Notes: generated by a model not told the origin, from the sequence alone. A DNA stretch of 64,000 nt from Marivita sp003149565 (GCF_965216415.1 NZ_CBDCFU010000002.1), one strand, 5' to 3'. Counted from the stretch's first letter, positions 25,025-33,673 are shown. Made by a program: numbers and translations.

Positions 25025-26539
25025 CTAGCTTAAGCCGTCGAGGAAAGCCTCGGCTTCAGAGAGGATCGTTTCCTTGCGGTCCTCATTCATGCGTTTCCAG
25101 TTGGCATAGATCTGGTTCATGCGGTTGTTGCCGCTGAACCGGTCCGCGTGCCGATCCAAAAAATGCCAGTAGAGCAGGTTGAACGGACAGGCGTCTTCGC
25201 CGGTCTTATCGTTCACCTTGTACCGACAGGATTTGCAGTAGTCAGACATGCGGTTGATATATGCGCCCGACGAGACATAGGGCTTTGATGCAATGATCCC
25301 ACCATCGGCAAACTGGCTCATGCCGACAGTGTTCGGGGCTTCGACCCATTCAAAGGCGTCGATATAGACCCGCAGATACCACTCATGCACCTCGTGCGGA
25401 TTGATGCCTGCAAGCAGCGCAAAATTTCCCGTCACCATCAGGCGCTGGATGTGGTGGGCATAAGCCTCATCCGCGGTCTGGGTGATTGCCTTGGAGAGGC
25501 AGTTCATCTCCGTATCGCCGGTCCAAAAAAACTCCGGCAGTTTGCGCTGGTGGTTCAAGGCATTGCGGCGGGTGTAGTCGGGGCCTTCGCGGAAGTAGAT
25601 GCCGCGCACATATTCGCGCCAGCCAATGATCTGCCGGATGAACCCTTCTACTGCGTTTAGCGGCGCGTGGCCGTCTTTGTACGCCTCTTCCGCCGCTTTG
25701 CAGACCTCCATTGGATCAAGCAGGCCGACATTCAGGTAAGGCGAGATCAGCGCGTGGTAGAGGAAGCGGTTGTCGTTCATCATCGCGTCCTGAAAATCGC
25801 CAAAGCGCGGCAGGGCGTAGGTGATGAAATGCGTCAGCGCGCGGCGAGCCTGCGTCTGATCGGTGGCGAACCAGAAGGGACGCAGCGTGCCGAAGGAATT
25901 GCTGAAACGAGACTCGACCAGATCGAGCACCTCCTCCACAATCTCATCCGGGGTGAACTGCATCGGGCCTGAGAAGGCAATGTCGTCGGGAGCCGGTTTG
26001 CGGTTCTCGGAATCGTAGTTCCACTTGCCCCCTTCCGGATCGTCGTCATCCATCAGCAGTCCGGTCTTGCGGCGCATGTCACGGTAGAAATACTCCATCC
26101 GTAACGCTTTGCGCCCCTCGGCCCATGTGTTGAATTCATCCTGCGTGCTGACAAAACGGGTGTCGGATTTCATCGAAACCTTGAGCGGCATGTCGTCAAG
26201 CGCTTCGATCAGGCGCCACTCCCCAGGCTGGGTCGCGATCACCTCGGACGCGCCGGTGTCTTCGGCCCGGCGGAGCAGTTCGCCGGGAATGGAGCCCGCA
26301 TTTTCGGTGTCGTCAAGCTGCGTATAGCGCACATCCCAGCCATTATCCCGTAGGCGCGCGGCGAATTTGCGCATGGCGGCGAAGATGAAGGCGATCTTTT
26401 TGGGGTGATGCTGAACATAGGTGGCTTCCTCTGCCACCTCGGCCATCACGACCACATCAGTGGATTTGTCGGCGGCTTGCAACGCAGACAGGGTGTCGGA
26501 CAGCTGGTCGCCCAGAACCAGAACAAGGCGGGTCACCAC
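25025..26539 (-). CDS. FeS-type cryptochrome/photolyase family protein
   Basis: 504 residues. N-terminal nucleotide-binding Rossmann-like domain (LVLVLGDQLSDTLSAL), then the all-helical FAD domain. The C-terminal KSCRYKVNDKTGEDACPFN has three of the cysteines that hold the iron-sulfur cluster of FeS-BCP proteins (bacterial (6-4) photolyases and CryB). AEEATYVQHHPKKIAFIF is also characteristic. It repairs UV (6-4) photoproducts or acts as a light sensor. Co-transcribed with an overlapping upstream SDR gene. The length of about 505 fits this group well. Confidence 0.92.
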   Translation of the reverse strand: MVTRLVLVLGDQLSDTLSALQAADKSTDVVVMAEVAEEATYVQHHPKKIAFIFAAMRKFAARLRDNGWDVRYTQLDDTENAGSIPGELLRRAEDTGASEVIATQPGEWRLIEALDDMPLKVSMKSDTRFVSTQDEFNTWAEGRKALRMEYFYRDMRRKTGLLMDDDDPEGGKWNYDSENRKPAPDDIAFSGPMQFTPDEIVEEVLDLVESRFSNSFGTLRPFWFATDQTQARRALTHFITYALPRFGDFQDAMMNDNRFLYHALISPYLNVGLLDPMEVCKAAEEAYKDGHAPLNAVEGFIRQIIGWREYVRGIYFREGPDYTRRNALNHQRKLPEFFWTGDTEMNCLSKAITQTADEAYAHHIQRLMVTGNFALLAGINPHEVHEWYLRVYIDAFEWVEAPNTVGMSQFADGGIIASKPYVSSGAYINRMSDYCKSCRYKVNDKTGEDACPFNLLYWHFLDRHADRFSGNNRMNQIYANWKRMNEDRKETILSEAEAFLDGLS

Positions 26540-27198
26540 GGCACCTCTTTTCCCTGCCAGTCGAAAAATTTGCCGGTGTCTTCCGCCGTCAGACCGTCAA
26601 GAACCGACAGCAAGTTGGCTGCGGCCTCGGCGGCTGATACGGTCGGGTGATTGGCCACATACTTCTCGGTGAATTTGGTCTCCACTGTGCCTGGGTGCAG
26701 CGCAACGCAGATCAGGTCTTTGTGGGTGCGCGCGAGTTCAACGCTGGCTCCGTGCAGCATCTGGTTCAGCGCCGCCTTGGACGTGCGGTAGCTGTACCAT
26801 CCGCCCAAGCGATTATCGCCTATAGAGCCAACGCGTGCAGAGAGAGCCGCAAAGACAGCCCTGCCCTGCCGAGGCAGTAGCCGTACTGCGTGTTTGAGCA
26901 CCAAGGACGGGCCGACGGCGTTCAATCTGAATTGGTCGATCATCGCGTCGGCGCTTAGGTGGCGCAGGGTCTTTTCCGGTTCCGCGCCGTTGATCTCCAA
27001 GGCGCCAGTGGCGACAAGGACAAAGTCGAACGGGCCGTCCAGGGCGCCAAGCGCGGCCTTGACGCTGGGCTCGTCTGTTACATCAAGCCCGTTGTCTCGG
27101 CGAGACAGGCCTGTGACAGACACGCCCCGTGTGGTCAGAGCTTGCGTTAGCGCCGACCCGATGCCGCCGCTGGAGCCGATGATGAGTGCTGTTTTCAT
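26533..27198 (-). CDS. Short-chain dehydrogenase/reductase
   Basis: 221 residues. N-terminal nucleotide site IIGSSGGIGSALTQAL (a GxxxGIG variant), an NAxG-like NAVGPSL, and the active-site pair in WYSYRTSKAALNQ (Tyr-X3-Lys) preceded by a Ser in the FAALSARVGSI strand. Short of the classical 250 residues but complete. It overlaps the photolyase start by seven bases, so the two are coupled. SDRs of this CsgA-like type often neighbour photolyases in marine bacteria; substrate not known. Confidence 0.9.
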   Translation of the reverse strand: MKTALIIGSSGGIGSALTQALTTRGVSVTGLSRRDNGLDVTDEPSVKAALGALDGPFDFVLVATGALEINGAEPEKTLRHLSADAMIDQFRLNAVGPSLVLKHAVRLLPRQGRAVFAALSARVGSIGDNRLGGWYSYRTSKAALNQMLHGASVELARTHKDLICVALHPGTVETKFTEKYVANHPTVSAAEAAANLLSVLDGLTAEDTGKFFDWQGKEVPW

Positions 27199-27239
27199 GA
27201 TCCCGTCACTTAGGGTGGCGGATCAACCGGTCAACGGTC

Positions 27240-27614
27240 TCAGATGAGTCCACGCCAGCGCAGGACGACAATCAGAAGTGTCACCGCAGCCAGCAGGTTG
27301 AATGCCATACTTCCCATGACTGTGAGGGCCAGACCTTTGCGCCGGTCCGCCACATCAATCGCCTTGAGATGTGTCGACGCCCGATCAAAGGCGCTCTTGG
27401 TGGCGTTGGCGTCAAGGCGTTTGGCGAGCCGCGGGTTGCGCGCCATCTTTTCGGCCTCGGCCACGATGGAAATATCCCGTAGAACACCCGACGGGAGACG
27501 CCGTCCCGCTTTGGATACACGTCGCGTAAGAGAACCGCGCTTCAGGCCAAGTCGTTTGGCCATGAGCGCCCGCAATGTATTTGCGTTGGACTTGATGGTT
27601 TCCGCGTGTTCCAT
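27240..27614 (-). CDS. Hypothetical protein with C-terminal membrane helix
   Basis: 124 residues. A basic helical N-terminal part (NTLRALMAKRLGLKRGSLTRR, and KAGRRLPSGVLRDI) is followed by one hydrophobic helix near the end (MAFNLLAAVTLLIVVLRW). The layout suggests a tail-anchored inner-membrane protein with a cytosolic nucleic-acid- or protein-binding part. It is divergent from the alpha/beta hydrolase at 27678. I do not recognise the family. Confidence 0.7.
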   Translation of the reverse strand: MEHAETIKSNANTLRALMAKRLGLKRGSLTRRVSKAGRRLPSGVLRDISIVAEAEKMARNPRLAKRLDANATKSAFDRASTHLKAIDVADRRKGLALTVMGSMAFNLLAAVTLLIVVLRWRGLI

Positions 27615-27677
27615 TGGCAGAAAGTAGTCTTACACCGCCTCTTGCTCAAGGCAGATATCGCGCAGTATGCAGCCCAA

Positions 27678-28442
27678 ATGTTAAACACACTGTTTACAGA
27701 CTCGGCAGGTGCGTCGCGCCCGGTGCTCATCATTCACGGGTTATACGGCTCTGGACGGAACTGGGGCGTGATCGCCAAACGACTATCGGATCGGGGTCCG
27801 GTGCTCGCGGTGGACCAGCGCAACCATGGCGACAGTTTCTGGTCTGACAGCCACTCCTATCACGACATGGCCGCCGATCTGGCCGACGTGATTTCCGCGC
27901 ATGGCGGGCCGATGGACGTTGTCGGACATTCGATGGGCGGCAAAGCGGCAATGGTTCTGGCGCTTACGCGACCCGAACTGGTGGAACGTCTGATTGTCGC
28001 CGATATCGCGCCGGTGGCCTACACCCATTCCCAAATTCAGTTCATTGAGGCGATGCGGGCCGTCGATCTGTCAAAAGTGGAAAAGCGCTCAGAAGCGTCC
28101 GAGCAACTGGCAACGCATGTCGCTGACCCTACGCTGCGGGCGTTCTTTACCCAGTCCCTCGACGTGAAGGCGAAGCGCTGGAAGCTGAACCTTGACGCAC
28201 TGGCTGCGGAAATGCCCAACATCCTCGGTTTTCCCGACATTGAAGGCCAGTTCGACAAACCGACATTGTTCCTGTCTGGCGCTCTTTCGGATTATGTCAC
28301 GCCAGAGGCGCGACCGCGCATCAAAGAGCTTTTTCCGACGGCCCGGTTCGCCAAGATCCCGGGCGCAGGCCACTGGCTGCACGCCGAAAAACCGCGCGAG
28401 TTCGAAGCGTCGGTACGGGCATTTCTGGACCGGGATCAGTAG
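27678..28442 (+). CDS. Alpha/beta hydrolase (YbfF-like esterase)
   Basis: 254 residues from ATG 27678. Oxyanion loop LLIIHGLYGSGRNW-type HGLYGSG, nucleophile S85 in VVGHSMGGKA, and catalytic His H232 in GAGHWLHAEKP. VDQRNHGDS is typical of the YbfF/ABHD11 branch, which hydrolyses acyl-CoA or short esters. Cytosolic, no signal peptide. The last seven bases overlap the end of a convergent lipoprotein gene. The acid residue is probably in GALSDYV. Confidence 0.93.
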   Translation: MLNTLFTDSAGASRPVLIIHGLYGSGRNWGVIAKRLSDRGPVLAVDQRNHGDSFWSDSHSYHDMAADLADVISAHGGPMDVVGHSMGGKAAMVLALTRPELVERLIVADIAPVAYTHSQIQFIEAMRAVDLSKVEKRSEASEQLATHVADPTLRAFFTQSLDVKAKRWKLNLDALAAEMPNILGFPDIEGQFDKPTLFLSGALSDYVTPEARPRIKELFPTARFAKIPGAGHWLHAEKPREFEASVRAFLDRDQ

Positions 28443-28786
28443 CCGCGGCAGGACATCTCAGAGCGTGCCGCAAAGACCTTGTAGCGCTCCCAGAAGGCAT
28501 CGTCAGAGGCTGATTGAGACATCCACGTGTCATGTGCGCGCTGCGGGTTGGAAAAGAAACGCGACGCCTTGCGCTGATCTGAACCAGAAAGAGATTGGTT
28601 CGCGACGGTTTGAATGCATCCGCACAGGCGTGAATTGCGGGCTTTTCGGTCCGACGACAAACAGGCACGGCTGATCGGGCCGGTCGAGAAACGGGTCACC
28701 ACACCGGAATCGCCTCGATCATAGCGGCTTCCGCCACCGCACCCCGCGACCAATGCTGTCACTAAAAATGCTGCCAAGAGTTTCAT
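28436..28786 (-). CDS. Small lipoprotein, unknown function
   Basis: 116 residues starting MKLLAAFLVTALVAGCGGG: a signal peptide with lipobox LVAGC, so the mature protein should be lipid-anchored at Cys15. The mature part has four more cysteines (SRACLSS, LCGCIQT, MSCRGY), likely forming disulfides in the periplasm. It has the look of a conserved Rhodobacterales protein sometimes labelled as a transporter; I see no transport feature. Convergent overlap with the hydrolase. Confidence 0.8.
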   Translation of the reverse strand: MKLLAAFLVTALVAGCGGGSRYDRGDSGVVTRFSTGPISRACLSSDRKARNSRLCGCIQTVANQSLSGSDQRKASRFFSNPQRAHDTWMSQSASDDAFWERYKVFAARSEMSCRGY

Positions 28787-28961
28787 GACGCCTGATCTCA
28801 TCTACCCGTGCCGCGTCTTGGGTCTTGCGCCCGGTTTCACGACTATTTGCCTGTTCTGAGCATGCCTGAAACAGGACCTGTTTTCAAATCACCTTTTGTC
28901 AAGCGGCACATGGCATCCACGCCACCTTGACCAGACCTCAAAACCGCATCATATCCGGCGC

Positions 28962-30764
28962 ATGACAGAGCTTTCGCACATCCGCAATTTCTCCATCGTT
29001 GCTCATATTGACCATGGGAAATCCACCCTGGCCGACCGGCTTATTCAGTCAACCAATACGGTGACCGAACGAGAGATGAAGGAACAGCTTCTCGACTCGA
29101 TGGATATCGAGCGCGAACGCGGCATCACGATCAAGGCCAACACCGTTCGGATCGAGTACCAGGCCGAAGATGGAGAGATCTATATCCTCAACCTGATCGA
29201 CACGCCTGGACATGTGGACTTTGCCTACGAAGTCAGCCGCTCGATGCGTGCGGTTGAAGGGTCGCTGCTGGTCGTGGACGCCACGCAGGGTGTGGAAGCG
29301 CAGACTCTGGCTAACGTCTATACCGCCATTGATGCGGATCACGAGATCGTGCCGGTGCTGAACAAGATCGACCTGCCTGCGTCCGAGCCGGAGCGCGTAA
29401 AGGAACAGATCGAGGACGTGATCGGCATCGACGCCTCTGACGCGTTGGAGATTTCGGCCAAAACCGGAGTCGGCATTCCTGCCGTCCTTGAAGCCATCGT
29501 CAAGCGCCTGCCACCTCCCCATACTGGTGATCGGACCGCGCCGCTGAAGGCGATGCTGGTGGACAGCAAATACGATCCCTATCTGGGCGTCGTGGTGATC
29601 GTTCGCGTGATCGACGGGGTCCTGAAAAAGGGCCAGCGCATCAAGATGATGAAAACCGGCGGCACCTATGACATCGACCGGATCGGCGTCTACCGCCCCG
29701 CGATGCAGGCCGTTGATGAGCTGGGACCGGGCGAAATTGGCTATATCACCGCACAGATCAAGCAGGTCAGCGACACCCGCGTCGGTGACACGATCACCAC
29801 CGAGAAAAAGGGCTGCGAGAACCCCCTGCCCGGCTTCAAGCCGTCGATCCCGGTGGTCTTCTGTGGCCTGTTCCCGGTGGATGCCAATGATTTCGAAGAC
29901 ATGCGCGACGCGATGGAGAAGCTGGCGCTGAATGACGCCTCTTTCACCTTCGAGATGGAAACCTCTGCAGCGCTGGGTTTCGGGTTCCGCTGCGGATTCC
30001 TCGGTCTTCTGCACCTTGAGGTGATCCGCGACCGTTTAGAACGTGAGTATGATATCGATCTGATCACCACAGCTCCCTCGGTGATCTACCACGTTTACAC
30101 CAAAGACGGTGAAATGCAGGAGTTGCACAATCCTGCGGACATGCCTGATCCGTCGACCATCGACCACATCGAAGAGCCGCGCATCAAAGCGTCCATACTC
30201 GTGCCGGATGAATACCTCGGCGATGTGCTCAAGCTGTGTCAGGACCGGCGCGGCATCCAGCTTGACCTGACCTATGTCGGCAGCCGCGCGATGGTCGTTT
30301 ATGACTTGCCGCTGAACGAGGTGGTGTTCGATTTTTACGACCGTCTGAAATCGGTGACCAAGGGCTATGCCAGCTTTGACTACCAGATGATCGGCTACCG
30401 CGAGGACAACCTCGTGAAGATGCAGGTTCTGGTGAATGACGAGCCCGTAGACGCGTTATCGACTATGGTGCACCGAGACCGCGCCGAAACGCGCGGGCGT
30501 GCCATGTGCGAAAAGCTCAAGGACCTGATCCCGCGCCACATGTTCAAAATCCCGATCCAGGCCGCCATCGGTGGCAAGGTGATCGCCCGCGAAACCCTGT
30601 CGGCCCTGCGCAAGGACGTGACCGCCAAATGCTATGGCGGCGACGCCACCCGGAAGAAGAAGCTTCTGGAAAAGCAAAAGGCCGGCAAGAAGAAGATGCG
30701 CCAGTTCGGGAAAGTCGACATCCCGCAGGAAGCGTTTATCTCTGCGTTGAAGATGGACAGCTGA
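28962..30764 (+). CDS. lepA: Elongation factor 4 (LepA), back-translocating GTPase
   Basis: 600 residues, normal length. G1 is AHIDHGKSTLADRL, G2 region RGITIKANTV, G3 DTPGHVDF, G4 NKIDLP. The C-terminal LepA-specific domain has the basic KCYGGDATRKKKLLEKQKAGKKKM. Start ATG 28962 gives MTELSHIRNFSIVAH, matching the family. Ribosome-associated GTPase that helps stalled or misassembled ribosomes. No partner genes; a single transcription unit followed by two hairpins. Confidence 0.98.
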   Translation: MTELSHIRNFSIVAHIDHGKSTLADRLIQSTNTVTEREMKEQLLDSMDIERERGITIKANTVRIEYQAEDGEIYILNLIDTPGHVDFAYEVSRSMRAVEGSLLVVDATQGVEAQTLANVYTAIDADHEIVPVLNKIDLPASEPERVKEQIEDVIGIDASDALEISAKTGVGIPAVLEAIVKRLPPPHTGDRTAPLKAMLVDSKYDPYLGVVVIVRVIDGVLKKGQRIKMMKTGGTYDIDRIGVYRPAMQAVDELGPGEIGYITAQIKQVSDTRVGDTITTEKKGCENPLPGFKPSIPVVFCGLFPVDANDFEDMRDAMEKLALNDASFTFEMETSAALGFGFRCGFLGLLHLEVIRDRLEREYDIDLITTAPSVIYHVYTKDGEMQELHNPADMPDPSTIDHIEEPRIKASILVPDEYLGDVLKLCQDRRGIQLDLTYVGSRAMVVYDLPLNEVVFDFYDRLKSVTKGYASFDYQMIGYREDNLVKMQVLVNDEPVDALSTMVHRDRAETRGRAMCEKLKDLIPRHMFKIPIQAAIGGKVIARETLSALRKDVTAKCYGGDATRKKKLLEKQKAGKKKMRQFGKVDIPQEAFISALKMDS

Positions 30765-30771
30765 CCACTTG

Positions 30772-30848
30772 GTAGGGCGCGCGCGAGCACGCACCCTACG
30801 TGGCGCGTCGCCAATCTCTTATACATGATGGGCGTCTCTTACGCCCAT
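30772..30848. terminator. Two hairpins between lepA and the convergent gene
   Basis: Hairpin A: GTAGGGCGCG (30772-30781) pairs with CGCACCCTAC (30790-30799), allowing one G-U. Hairpin B: ATGGGCGT (30828-30835) pairs perfectly with ACGCCCAT (30841-30848). Neither has a strong U-run. Placement between two convergent stops suggests transcription end signals or 3' stabilisers. Confidence 0.55.
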
Positions 30849-30890
30849 GACACAATTTTGGTGTGCGGCGCCAAGACATCTGAGACAGTC

Positions 30891-31424
30891 TCAGAGCGAT
30901 GCTGACAGCGCCGCGAAGCAAGTCTCGGCCGCTGGTCCGGGAAGCGCTTCGCGAATACGGTTGCGCTCGGCCTCAAGAAATGGGGCCCGGTTCGCCTCCG
31001 GCCGGTCTTCGGACCCGAAATAGGCCGAGAGATAGTGACAGGCAGATGTCGCGAGCCATGGTGCCTCGGACAGGACCTTGAGAACCGCGTCGGGGTCTTG
31101 TCGGTAGAGTGGCAACAGATCGGCCGCAAAGGATTGCGTCAATCCCGCATCCGAGCTCCGCAAAGCAATATCGCCCAGCAGGATCCAAAGCCCCAAATCC
31201 CCCGGTGTATCCGCGCGGGCTCCGGCATGAAGCCGGGCATAGAGCGCGCCAAGCCCATGCATGGCCGCCAACGGCGTCTCGTGCCGGGCCGGAACCCGCC
31301 CCAGCATGAGTTCAATCATCTCGACCGCGTCCGCAGCGTCAGGTGGCGGGGCCTCTTGTGCGCTGGCAGACGACAGGCTCAGGCACAAAGCAACTGCGCA
31401 ACCGATGAGCCGCTGCGCCGTCAT
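30891..31424 (-). CDS. Exported helical-repeat hypothetical protein
   Basis: 177 residues from ATG 31424, which overlaps the stop of the upstream YkuD-like gene (ATGA). The signal peptide is MTAQRLIGCAVALCLSLSSASAQ. The mature part is all-helical and Leu/Ala-rich (LGALYARLHAGARADTPGDLGLWILLGDIALR), resembling a TPR-like or repeat scaffold, with two cysteines near the C-terminus. Periplasmic. The tight coupling suggests it works with the neighbouring protein. Function unknown. Confidence 0.7.
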   Translation of the reverse strand: MTAQRLIGCAVALCLSLSSASAQEAPPPDAADAVEMIELMLGRVPARHETPLAAMHGLGALYARLHAGARADTPGDLGLWILLGDIALRSSDAGLTQSFAADLLPLYRQDPDAVLKVLSEAPWLATSACHYLSAYFGSEDRPEANRAPFLEAERNRIREALPGPAAETCFAALSASL

Positions 31425-31882
31425 TCGAACAATGGCATCGTGCCCCAGGAAGAATGCATATAGCGTGTGCAGTCCCAATCCTGCGGGCGGCCGCGTTTGA
31501 CGGTTTCATCCGTGATGACAACGCTGATGTTTCCCGTTTCCTTCGGCGTAATCTCAGACCACATCTGGTAAACTTTTGCCCCGGGCATCACGATACATCC
31601 ATCGGACCAGCCCGCATTGGTGCCCTTGTGGATAAAGAAGCCGTTCGCGGTGCTTCCATCACCGTTATAGGGCACATTGAGCCCCAACCAGATGGCCTCG
31701 CGATTGCCGCCATCGGTGCCGTCGGTCTTGTTCGCCATCCGAGTCGCGTAACCAGTATACGTTCCCGCGTCGATGACCACGTCCTCGTCCCACCAGCACG
31801 TTTCGGAGATATCGACCGATCCGCTTTTGAAGGTGAGTGTGCCGCTGCCATTCTTGCGCACGACATTGATCGTGTAGCTCAT
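31421..31882 (-). CDS. YkuD/DUF5675-like cysteine protein
   Basis: 153 residues, no signal peptide. It has the sequence GFFIHKGTNAGWSDGCIVM, which echoes the HG...SxGC[IV]R[ML] active site of L,D-transpeptidases: a His, a spacer, then Ser-Asp-Gly-Cys. Strands before it (AIWLGLNVPYNGDG) fit the beta fold. The conserved Arg of YkuD after the Cys is replaced by Val-Met. Similar small domains (DUF5675) occur in phages and secreted toxins. It could be a transpeptidase-like enzyme acting without Sec export, or an inactive relative. Coupled to the exported gene downstream. Confidence 0.6.
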   Translation of the reverse strand: MSYTINVVRKNGSGTLTFKSGSVDISETCWWDEDVVIDAGTYTGYATRMANKTDGTDGGNREAIWLGLNVPYNGDGSTANGFFIHKGTNAGWSDGCIVMPGAKVYQMWSEITPKETGNISVVITDETVKRGRPQDWDCTRYMHSSWGTMPLFE

Positions 31883-32048
31883 TTGAAAACTCCATTGCTT
31901 AAAATATGCGTCACAATGCCAAAAATCTAACGCGACAGATCAGAGTCGGGCAACTGGTTTATCGATCGTGGCTAAGCCGACTTGACCGACATCAACGTGC
32001 TGGCCTGGGCTATGTGGCAGAATGGGTATCAATGACGGGAGAACTCAT

Positions 32049-32360
32049 ATGGATCTGACTGAACAAAAAACACTCCTACTCAAACGCCGCGCCGAATTGA
32101 CCGAAGACCTGTCCGAGATCGAGGACAAGCTTGATGATCCGATGCCCAAGGACTGGGAGGATCGTGCTTCGGAACGGCAGGGCGACGAGGTGCTCGAAGC
32201 ACTTGGCAATGCCGATCTCGACGAATTGCGCCGCATCGACGCCGCATTGGCCCGTATCGATGACAACAGCTATGGCATCTGCGCGAAATGCGGCGATCCG
32301 ATCTCGGACGAAAGACTGCGTGCGGTGCCAACCGCTGCTCTTTGCAAGAATTGTGCCTGA
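32049..32360 (+). CDS. DksA/TraR-type C4 zinc-finger protein
   Basis: 103 residues: an N-terminal coiled coil (TEQKTLLLKRRAELTEDLSE) and a C-terminal C4 zinc finger, CAKCGDPISDERL...CKNC. The ATG at 32049 (MDLTEQK) has GGGAGAA upstream. Shorter than E. coli DksA (151) but of the usual size for alphaproteobacterial DksA-like proteins, which enter the RNA polymerase secondary channel. The coiled-coil tip EDRASE differs from the DxxDxA of DksA, so ppGpp-type activity is uncertain. Confidence 0.88.
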   Translation: MDLTEQKTLLLKRRAELTEDLSEIEDKLDDPMPKDWEDRASERQGDEVLEALGNADLDELRRIDAALARIDDNSYGICAKCGDPISDERLRAVPTAALCKNCA

Positions 32361-32423
32361 CCCGGCACCAGCCTACATCGACCTTCGGCCATTCAGCCGC
32401 CATACATCTGCATTCCCAGACAA

Positions 32424-32453
32424 CGCGTATTCGGCCAAATGGACGAATACGCG
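32424..32453. repeat. Perfect 10-base inverted repeat downstream of the dksA-like gene
   Basis: CGCGTATTCG (32424-32433) and CGAATACGCG (32444-32453) pair perfectly around ten bases. It lies 64 bases after the dksA-like stop. It may be a terminator stem (no U-run directly after) or an operator for the DUF6455 gene. The rest of 32361-32617 is AT-rich and holds no gene. Confidence 0.6.
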
Positions 32454-32584
32454 GCCGCAGACATCCTATTTTTCATTTCCCTGCAAAACGTCAGAAAAGG
32501 GATATTTTTTTATCTCAATATCATGGTCTTGCACTTTTTCCAAAACAAGCTGTGATCCATTCTCCGCATACCGCCGTACACAGA

Positions 32585-32604
32585 GTGTCAAAAAATTTTT
32601 ACAC
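32585..32604. promoter_or_regulatory. AT-rich near-palindrome just before the DUF6455 gene
   Basis: Twenty bases with GTGT and ACAC ends around an A6T5 core; only the fifth pair and the centre fail to match. The end spacing also fits TGT-N12-ACA. It lies 13 bases before the proposed GTG start, overlapping where a promoter -10 region or operator would be. Confidence 0.45.
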
Positions 32605-32617
32605 TATGGGAGGGGTT

Positions 32618-32920
32618 GTGTCAGAATTTCTAGACTCTATGAGGCGGGATTTCGACGCCCGCATGAGCGCCCACGAGGGTATGCTTGCGCATCTTGGATT
32701 GTACCTGACAGAGCATGACAGTCCATTTTTAATCTCCGAGTTAAAAGAGACCTTTCGCGCCTGCGGCGCGTGCCGCTGCCCAAAGTCGTGCCTTGACTGG
32801 CAAAGCGGCTCAGAAGAAGGCCCCCCACCCTGGTGCCACAAGCGGCACACGTTCCTATCCTTGATTGATGCCTGCAACGCTCTGGCGGACGCCCGGATTT
32901 CCACGACCGGCTCAGTATAA
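32618..32920 (+). CDS. DUF6455 family small cysteine protein
   Basis: About 100 residues if started at GTG 32618 (GGAGG at 32609-32613). ATG 32606 upstream and ATG 32639 downstream are alternatives. The core ACGACRCPKSCLDWQSGSEE...PPWCHKRHTF has four closely spaced cysteines and a conserved Trp, which fits DUF6455, a family common in Rhodobacterales. The cysteines may bind a metal or redox cofactor. No export signal. Preceded by an AT-rich palindrome that may control it. Confidence 0.7.
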   Translation: MSEFLDSMRRDFDARMSAHEGMLAHLGLYLTEHDSPFLISELKETFRACGACRCPKSCLDWQSGSEEGPPPWCHKRHTFLSLIDACNALADARISTTGSV

Positions 32921-33038
32921 GAACACGGCTGCATTCGCCTTAGAACGCATCGAAGGTCAGCTGGATTTTGACTCATATCAAAGCCATTACATGTAAAATG
33001 CGGAATATAACGACGATCCTGATGGTATGGAGGTCGAA

Positions 33039-33221
33039 ATGTTCCGTCTGGCTGGTATTTTGTATTCGTTGATCGCAACCACGCTTTCCGGCACTGCAAT
33101 TGTCGCAATTTTGACATCGGGGTATGGCACATTGCTCCCAATCGTCACAGCCGCGGTGGCCGGCGCCCTTGTCGCATTTCCTGTCACCTATCTTGTGGCG
33201 CGCGAAATTTATCAGTCCTGA
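33039..33221 (+). CDS. Small two-helix membrane protein
   Basis: 60 residues from ATG 33039, with GGAGG five bases upstream. Two hydrophobic helices (ILYSLIATTLSGTAIVAIL and LPIVTAAVAGALVAFPVTYL) with a short turn, ending in VAREIYQS. Relatives in Rhodobacterales are often labelled CTP synthetase in databases; nothing here supports that activity. Inner-membrane, function unknown. Its last ten bases overlap the convergent phosphatase gene. Confidence 0.75.
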   Translation: MFRLAGILYSLIATTLSGTAIVAILTSGYGTLLPIVTAAVAGALVAFPVTYLVAREIYQS

Positions 33222-33673
33222 CGCGCGTCCCGCTCAAGCGTATCAAGCAGACCCTCAGCGCAGTCTTCGATCAAGGCCAGGGCGCCTTCGAAGTCACGCG
33301 TGAAATACGGATCGGGGATATAGCTCGCACCGACATGCGGAGCGTAATCCGTGAAAAGCGCCACGCGATCCGTTGGGCCAAAGGATGCCAAATCCGACGC
33401 ATTGTCATTATCCATGACGATGACGTGGTCGAAATCGGATAAATCGGCAGGTCGCACCTGCCGTGCCCGGAGCGGAGACAGATCGTAGCCCTTTATGCGC
33501 GCGGCGTCCTGCATCGGCGCGTAGGGCGGCTTGCCGACATGCCAATTTCCTGTCCCTGCGCTATCCAAAATCAGCTCCAACCCGCGAGCCGCCGCCTTGG
33601 CGCGGGTTACCGCCTCGGCAGTGGGCGACCGGCAGATGTTGCCCAGGCAAACAAAGAGGATACGGTGGGTCAT
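33212..33673 (-). CDS. Low-molecular-weight protein-tyrosine phosphatase
   Basis: 153 residues, normal length. Active-site loop C9-X5-R15 in VCLGNICRSP at the N-terminus. The general acid Asp is in IPDPYF near residue 120. Removes phosphate from tyrosine residues in cytosolic proteins, or acts in arsenate reduction in some relatives; no ars genes are near. Divergent from the sirtuin gene with 44 bases between. Confidence 0.95.
   Translation of the reverse strand: MTHRILFVCLGNICRSPTAEAVTRAKAAARGLELILDSAGTGNWHVGKPPYAPMQDAARIKGYDLSPLRARQVRPADLSDFDHVIVMDNDNASDLASFGPTDRVALFTDYAPHVGASYIPDPYFTRDFEGALALIEDCAEGLLDTLERDARQD

Noticed and set aside
32586..32603. TGT-N12-ACA match read as proof of PpsR/CrtJ control and phototrophy.
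   Set aside because: The consensus has only six fixed bases and occurs by chance; no photosynthesis gene lies in the window. Kept only as a question.
33039..33221. Label of CTP synthetase for the 60-residue membrane protein, as sometimes seen for relatives.
   Set aside because: No amidotransferase or synthetase motif and far too short; it is a two-helix membrane protein.
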